Source: Przewalskia tangutica
Lineage: Eukaryota; Streptophyta; Magnoliopsida; Solanales; Solanaceae
Direction of reading: 5' to 3'
Assembly: GCA_029844215.1 (NCBI GenBank)
Contig: CM056736.1
Coordinates: 20,893,501-20,957,500 of the forward strand
DNA: 64,000 nucleotides
Shown piece by piece: positions 58,682 through 64,000 of the stretch (within the stretch, counting starts at the first letter, position 1; the number at the start of each line of letters is the position of its first letter). The notes under the pieces are model-generated. The model did not search any database. It had not been told where the DNA came from and was given only the letters and a program-made list of their open reading frames with translations. The position numbers and the translations under genes are program-made.

Positions 58682-61600
58682 CTAAACAGATATAACACCC
58701 ATACGAGCAACATGTTCGTGAAACTGCTTGGGTGGTAATCCTTTAGTGAGAGGATCCGCAATCATGGAGTGCATGTATGTGTTATATACATAATTCATTA
58801 TTCTGCACTCTTTCTTTTACAATCAAGAACTTAATGTCGATGTACTTCGACTTTGACGAACTTCGGTTGTTGGTTGCGTATAACACTGCTGAATTGTTGT
58901 CACATAATAATTTGAGTGGTTTCTGAATAGAATCCACAATTTTCAGCCTTGTGACGAAGTTCTTGACCATACGCCATGATTAGATGCTTCAAAGCATGCA
59001 ACAAATTCAGCTGCCATAGTGGAGGAGGCTACCAATGACTGCTTAGCACTCTTCCATGACACGGCACCTCCTGCCATCATAAAGATGTATCCTGATGTTG
59101 ACTTCATGCTGTCGACACATCCTCCAAAATCAGAATCGGTATATCCAATGACCTCGAGCTATTCCGATCTCTGATACGTGAGCATATAGTCCCTAGTTCT
59201 CTTTAGGTATCTCAACACTCGCTTGGCTGCCTTCCAGTGTTCCATACCTGGATTACTTAAATATCTCCCTAGCATTCCAAAGAATGAACGCATAATATCC
59301 GGACGCTGCGCATACTACAAGATACACGATGCTACCTACTACCGAGGCATAGGGAATATCTTTCATGATGTTTTTATCTAAGTCGGTTTGGGGACATTGT
59401 TTTAGACTAAACTTATCTCCTTTTGATACGCGAGTATCTCACAGTTTCTTGTTTGCATGCCAAATCTGGTTAGAATCTTATTGATATAGTTCCTCCGGGA
59501 TATCCTTAGAATACCTTGAGGTCTATCTCTAAGTATTTCAATCCACTAGAACAAATGATCATCACGAAGATCTTTCATTTCAAAGTTCTTAAATAAAAAT
59601 TCTTAGTTTGATGCAACATGTTCTTATTGTTACTGGCAAGCAATATGTCATCTACATATAAAACCAAGAAAATAAATTTACTCCCACAGAACTTAAGGTA
59701 TATACATTCATCTACTATGTTAGACTCAAAACCAAATGAGCTAACAACTTTGTGAAACTTATGATACCATTGTCGAGATGCTTGTTTTAGCCCATAGATA
59801 GATTTCTTAAGTCTGCAAACCATAGACCCTGCATCACCTGATACAAAGTTTTCATTGCTTTCATATAGATCATTTCATCAATATCACCATTGAGAAATGT
59901 CGTCTTTACATCCATCTGATGAAGTTCTAAATCATAATGTGCTACAAGTGCCAATATAATCCTTAAAGAGTCTTTCGATGAAACTGGAGAGAAAGTCTCT
60001 TTATAATCAATGCCTTCTTTCTGTGTGAAACCTTTTGCAACAAGACGTGCCTTGTAGTTTTCAACATTGCCTTTAGAATCCCGCTTAGTCTTAAATATCC
60101 ATTTGCAACCAACGGGTTTCTTGCCTTTAGGCAACGGAACAATATCCCAAACATCATTGTCATACATAGATTTCATCTCCTCATTCATGGCATTAATCCA
60201 CATTTGAGAGTTAGAGCTTTCCACAGCTTGTTTGATATTTTCAGGATCATTTTCAAACATGCCAATGTCAAACTCATGTTCTTGAAGATATGCATAATCC
60301 TTCGATTGTGTAGATCTTTTCTCTCTAGTAGATCTCCTAATTGGCACAGGCTCTAGATTTTCTTGAGGTTCATTTACAACTTGATCTTCAACAGGAGGAG
60401 GAACATTATTACCAACTTCTGAATCTCCCACAGGCTCTAGGCCATCAACATTGATTATAGCAATGTCGGGGTTTGGGTTGGATTCAGGTCCATTTGTGTT
60501 CTCTATTCCATGTTGAGTTTCTAACGGAGTTGTTTGGGATGATGAAGTTTGCACATTGTCAAAAGATGTATTTCTAAACGTAATCGGAATTTGAATAAAA
60601 CCAGGACTTTGGTCCATAGTCTCATTCTCATTCGTCTCTTCTTCTTCAAAAATACTATCTTTTGTCATATCTCCCCCCACAAACTCATTTTCCTCAAAAA
60701 ATTTCGCACTTCCTGACTCGAAAACTATATGTTCTGTTGGATTATAGAATTTATACCCCCTAGATCGTTCAGAATAGCCTATAAAGTAACAACTAACAGT
60801 CCTTTCGTCCAGTTTCTTTTCACTTGGCTTATAAGGCCTAGCTTCACATGGACATCCCCATACTCTCAAATGATTCAAGCTAGGCTTGCGCCCAACCCAT
60901 AACTCGTAAGGGGTCTTGTTAGTTGCTTTAGTAGGCACTCTATTAAGTATGTATGTTGCAGTCTTTAAGGCTTCTCCCCACAAATTCTCAAGTAGAGTTG
61001 TACGAGCAATCATATTTCTCACCATATCTTTAAGGGTGCGATTTCGCCGTTCAGGAACACCATTCATTGCAGGTGAACCTGGCAACGTATACTGAGGCAC
61101 AATTCCGCATTACTCTAAGTATTTTGCAAAGGGACCTTGACGTTGTTCTCCTGATCCATCATAACGGTCGTAGTATTCACCACCACGATCAGAACGAATG
61201 GATTTTATATGTTTGTTGAGTTGTAACTCAACTTCCGTTTTGAACTTTATGAACACGTCTAATGCTTCCGCCTTTTCTTTTATTAAGTAAATTTGACCAT
61301 ATCTTGAATAATCATCTATGAATGTGATAAAGTAACGGTGACCATTTCTTGTAGCCTTTGGAAAAGGACCACAGATATCGGTATGAATCAGTTCTAAGAC
61401 ATCATCCCATCTTTTTGCACCATACTTACGTTTATTAGTTTGTTTTCCCTTTATACAATTTACATAATCATTTAAGTTTGTAAAATCTAAAGGTTGGAGA
61501 ATATCATTAGACACAAGACGTTCTATCCTTTTCATAGAGATATGTCCTAATCGCTTGTGCCATAATGTTGCTGATTTCTCGCAAGTTAATTTACGTTTTC

Positions 61601-61823
61601 TATTATCTATATGCAGTGCCTCTGAATGTGAAGTGTCTATATCTAGAAAATAAAGATTATCATAAGAAGACAGGAAACCAGAAGCAAGAAGCTTAGAATT
61701 TTGACACAAACTGAAATTTCCATTACTAAATGAACATACATAGCCATTTTTGTCCAAATAAGATACGGAAATTAGGTTCCTTCTGAAGGATGGAACCACT
61801 AAAGCATCAAAACTTAAATAAAA
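58682..61823 (-). pseudogene. Pol of copia element D: integrase, RT, RNase H
   Basis: 61799-61110 carries the pre-integrase box (LWHKRLGHISMKRIERLV) and integrase core (HTDICGPF, FIDDYSR, SDRGGEYYDRYDG), ending at a stop. 61100-59787 carries NGVPERRNRTL, the integrase C-terminus, an acidic linker and RT (CKWIFKTKRD, YKARLVAKGFTQKEG, QMDVKTTFLNGD). A one-base shift near 59865 leads to 59823-59575 with KKSIYGLKQASRQWYHKF and LYVDDILLAS, the RT catalytic box. RNase H is fragmented from 59574 down (TDSDFGGC, GYIFMMAGGAVSWKSAKQ, STMAAEFVA), then 58970-58782 and DPLTKGLPPKQFHEHVARMG, with a stop at 58682-58684. Domains are well preserved, but several stops and shifts break them. Confidence 0.88.
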
Positions 61824-62834
61824 TCATGTCCTACATAATAATCTAAATTTTCCAATGCTTTTCACTTCTACTTTATTTCCATTTCCTACGTAAATGTAGC
61901 GCTCTGCCTCACTTGGCTTGCGATGGCTTAGGCAACCCTGCATCGATATACTGATGTTAGACGTTGCACCTGAATCTATCCACCAAGTATATCTAAATAC
62001 AGAACTTAAATTAACTTCAGAACAAACTAAAGCAAGAGGCATACCTTTCTTTGTCAACCATGCATGATAGTTGGAGCAGAATTTCTTTGTATGCCCAGGT
62101 GCTTTACAGAAGAAGCATATTCTTTCTTCTGAATTATCAGAAGTATCCTTTTTGTTCTTCGTCGCATCTTTGCCTGCAGCTGCCTTGGTGGGTTCCTTTT
62201 CCGTGGCAGTAAACTTGCGCTTCTTGCCTTTACCCTTAGGATTAGATGTTACGACATGAGCACTTTCTCCCTTAGTCATTTTCTGTCTCTCTTCCTCCTG
62301 CACCAACTGAGCCTCAAACTCAGGTAGTGTCCACATCTCCCTTTGACAATTATAAGTCATCTTGAATTGACTAAAGTTAGATGGGAGAGACAGAAAAATG
62401 AACTCAATGAGAACCTCATCAGAGATGTCATAATTATGCCCTATTAAGGCACGTTGCAATCTTGTCATCTCAATAACATGCTCTCTAACCCCTTCTTTTC
62501 CCTTGTATTTTATTGTTGCCAACTTCACAAAGAGTGTACTAACTTCAGTCTTTTTACTCTTTGTGAATTTCTCTTCAAGGGCCTTAAGGTAATTTGAAGC
62601 GCCGGTTTCTGTATCAGGTATTATGCCTCGAAAAGTCTCATGGATCGTTTGCTTCATCACCATTATGCACATGCGATCTGAATGCTCCCATTTTTCAATA
62701 TCAGCCTTCTCTAAGGGAGTTATCTCATCCTCTTTATCAGGCTTGGGGCAATCAAATCTCAATGCTATGTCCAATTGCATGATCCCTAAGACTAATTTTA
62801 GCTTTTCCTCCCACTGTTTGAAATTGTTCCCCAT
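61824..62834 (-). CDS. Copia gag-protease N-terminal part, open frame (element D)
   Basis: A 336-residue open frame. The gag capsid begins MGNNFKQWEEKLKLVLGIMQ; the frame is open a further ~25 codons upstream but has no other ATG, so the first part of gag may be missing. A lysine-rich linker (KGKGKKRKF) and the zinc knuckle CFFCKAPGHTKKFC (about residues 239-252) bind RNA. The protease starts at WWIDSGATSNIS (about 286-297) with the D-S-G catalytic motif intact, followed by YVGNGNKVEVKSIGKFRL. The frame stops early in protease, where pol fragments take over. It is part of a dead element and not a host gene; whether it is expressed is unknown. Confidence 0.8.
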   Translation of the reverse strand: MGNNFKQWEEKLKLVLGIMQLDIALRFDCPKPDKEDEITPLEKADIEKWEHSDRMCIMVMKQTIHETFRGIIPDTETGASNYLKALEEKFTKSKKTEVSTLFVKLATIKYKGKEGVREHVIEMTRLQRALIGHNYDISDEVLIEFIFLSLPSNFSQFKMTYNCQREMWTLPEFEAQLVQEEERQKMTKGESAHVVTSNPKGKGKKRKFTATEKEPTKAAAGKDATKNKKDTSDNSEERICFFCKAPGHTKKFCSNYHAWLTKKGMPLALVCSEVNLSSVFRYTWWIDSGATSNISISMQGCLSHRKPSEAERYIYVGNGNKVEVKSIGKFRLLCRT

Positions 62835-63637
62835 GAGGGGCTTAATTTGACTTAGATTTGATATTATGTTTAGATCTGAAAATTCAAGAACAAGGAAATA
62901 ATTTAGATACTATGCGTCACGATTTGATCCTTAAATCATAGTTCTAAAATCTATCCAAAGGCATGTGTAAAATTATTTGGTCCATAATATTTTTACCCAA
63001 AACACCATTCAGTAATGAAACACCTTTGGGTGCAATCATTTCCTTCAAGTATTCTGGTGTAGTGAATAAAGTACAACCATGTCAATCAACCTTTGGGTCA
63101 AATTAACATATCCATGAACTAATGACCAGGCCAGTCAACAAAGGGAGGAGGATCACAGACGGATCACTTAAGTTCCTAGCCCCTGATGCTTTTCTAGACA
63201 TCACTAGTCCATGTGTGTTGCAACTTATCACTACCCTTATGCACTAAACAATTTCGGCAAGCGCCAACCCTCCTTTGGGAAAGCTAACACTCACATCACA
63301 TCCATTTTTAACTTGTCATGAGTCATCTTTGCAAACGTCTTTAACAGAGCGGTTCGTTTGCGAACATCAATGCTTGACTAATGCGAAAACAACACATGTA
63401 TACCTAAACGCCTTTAACTAGATTTCAAAATTGCGCCTAAAACCTAATCTAGGACGTACCTATAGAATCTACTCGTCCTAAATAGAATACAACATCTTAT
63501 AGCACTTTTAAATCAGAATATACTAATTTTATATGTCAACTATATTCATCAAAATAATTATTAGGTTTTAGTAAAACTTTAGCAATTTTCAACAATGATT
63601 ACCTTTTAGAAATGCTTCAATAATTTATTTAGAAAAT
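62835..63637 (-). other. Leader region of copia element D
   Basis: About 800 bp without an open frame of note, upstream of gag in element sense. No primer-binding site was found. Base composition grows more AT-rich toward the tandem array. Confidence 0.5.
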
Positions 63638-64000
63638 ACTAAATAATTTTATGCCAGAATTAGCATTAATAGTGATCAAATTATAGAATAATAAATAGCA
63701 TTAATATGTCATAATTAGCATTAATGGTGATCAAATTATAACATAATAAATAGCATTAATATGTCATAATTAGCATTAATGGTTATCATATTATAGCATA
63801 ATAAATAGCATTAATATGTCATAATTAGCATTAATGGTGATCAAATTATAGCATAATAAATAGCATTAATATGCCATAATTAGCATTAATGGTTACTAAA
63901 TAATTTTATGTCAGAATTAGCATTAATAGTGATCAAATTATAGCATAATAAATATCATTAATATGTCATAATTAGCATTAATGATGATCAAATTATAGCA
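63638..64000. repeat. ~55-bp tandem array running off the window
   Basis: Units of the type attagcattaatggtgatca plus aattatagcataataaata plus gcattaatatgtcata start at about 63658, 63713, 63768, 63823 and 63878. A longer segment, tactaaataattttatg plus agaattagcattaatagtg, recurs at about 63638 and 63894, giving a higher-order period near 256 bp. The right end is not visible. Confidence 0.85.

Larger units (their letters stand above)
57594..64000 (-). mobile_element. Copia element D, right end outside the window
   Basis: Sense is the minus strand. The 3' LTR is 57594-58272 and the purine tract complement is next to it. RNase H, RT, integrase, protease and gag follow toward higher coordinates, then a long leader (62835-64000) that ends in a tandem array. 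No second LTR or initiator-methionine primer site is seen before the window ends, so the 5' LTR is outside or lost. Confidence 0.9.

Overview
The window looks like heterochromatic nuclear DNA of a flowering plant, most likely a eudicot. Nearly all of it is LTR retrotransposon sequence: Ty1/copia and Ty3/gypsy domains, an initiator-tRNA-type primer site (TGGTATCAGAGC), polypurine tracts, TG...CA long terminal repeats (LTRs) and 5-bp target-site duplications (TSDs). I found no convincing host gene, tRNA or rRNA gene, and no bacterial-style operon. The species cannot be named from what is visible.

Layout, left to right. (1) 1-1282 is most of a minus-strand LTR of 'family G', joined to 1283-1864, the start of a minus-strand LTR of a long-LTR gypsy family ('family T'). 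(2) 1865-4118 is a 5'-truncated copia element with decayed reverse transcriptase/RNase H and a short 3' LTR. (3) 4293-10198 is a complete but heavily decayed copia element ('F') with ~1.0 kb LTRs. (4) 11491-29572 is a copia element ('H') whose reverse transcriptase is split by 15483-27206, a minus-strand family-T element ('A') with 3.4 kb LTRs and a perfect atgaa TSD. (5) 30489-31622 plus 56003-56292 form a probable minus-strand solo LTR, split by a chromodomain gypsy element ('C', 31623-56002, TSD gacat). (6) The 5' LTR of C is itself split by 'B' (32827-45781, TSD gtacg), a family-T element that keeps a gag region but no recognisable pol. (7) The gag of C is broken by a family-G fragment, and its protease region is missing. 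(8) 57594-64000 is a minus-strand copia element ('D') with a 3' LTR, decayed pol, a fairly intact gag-protease reading frame, and a leader ending in a tandem array that runs off the window.

How the parts relate. A and B belong to one non-autonomous family with very long LTRs, a similar primer site, minisatellites and repeated GATACGTAGGCGGCC-type units. B has a Tat/Ogre-type gag (like so-called TR-GAG elements) and A has lost even that. They would need enzymes supplied by another element. The insertion order can be read from the TSDs: H before A, solo LTR before C before B.

The most interesting pattern is a GC-rich, partly palindromic block (cores such as GCACCGCGGTGC, GGCGCCGCGG and CGCGACGCT). 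It lies roughly 45-160 bp upstream of the apparent TATA box in the LTRs of five otherwise unrelated families (G, F, H, the solo LTR and C). One of the two family-G copies lacks it. This could be a shared or convergently acquired promoter module.
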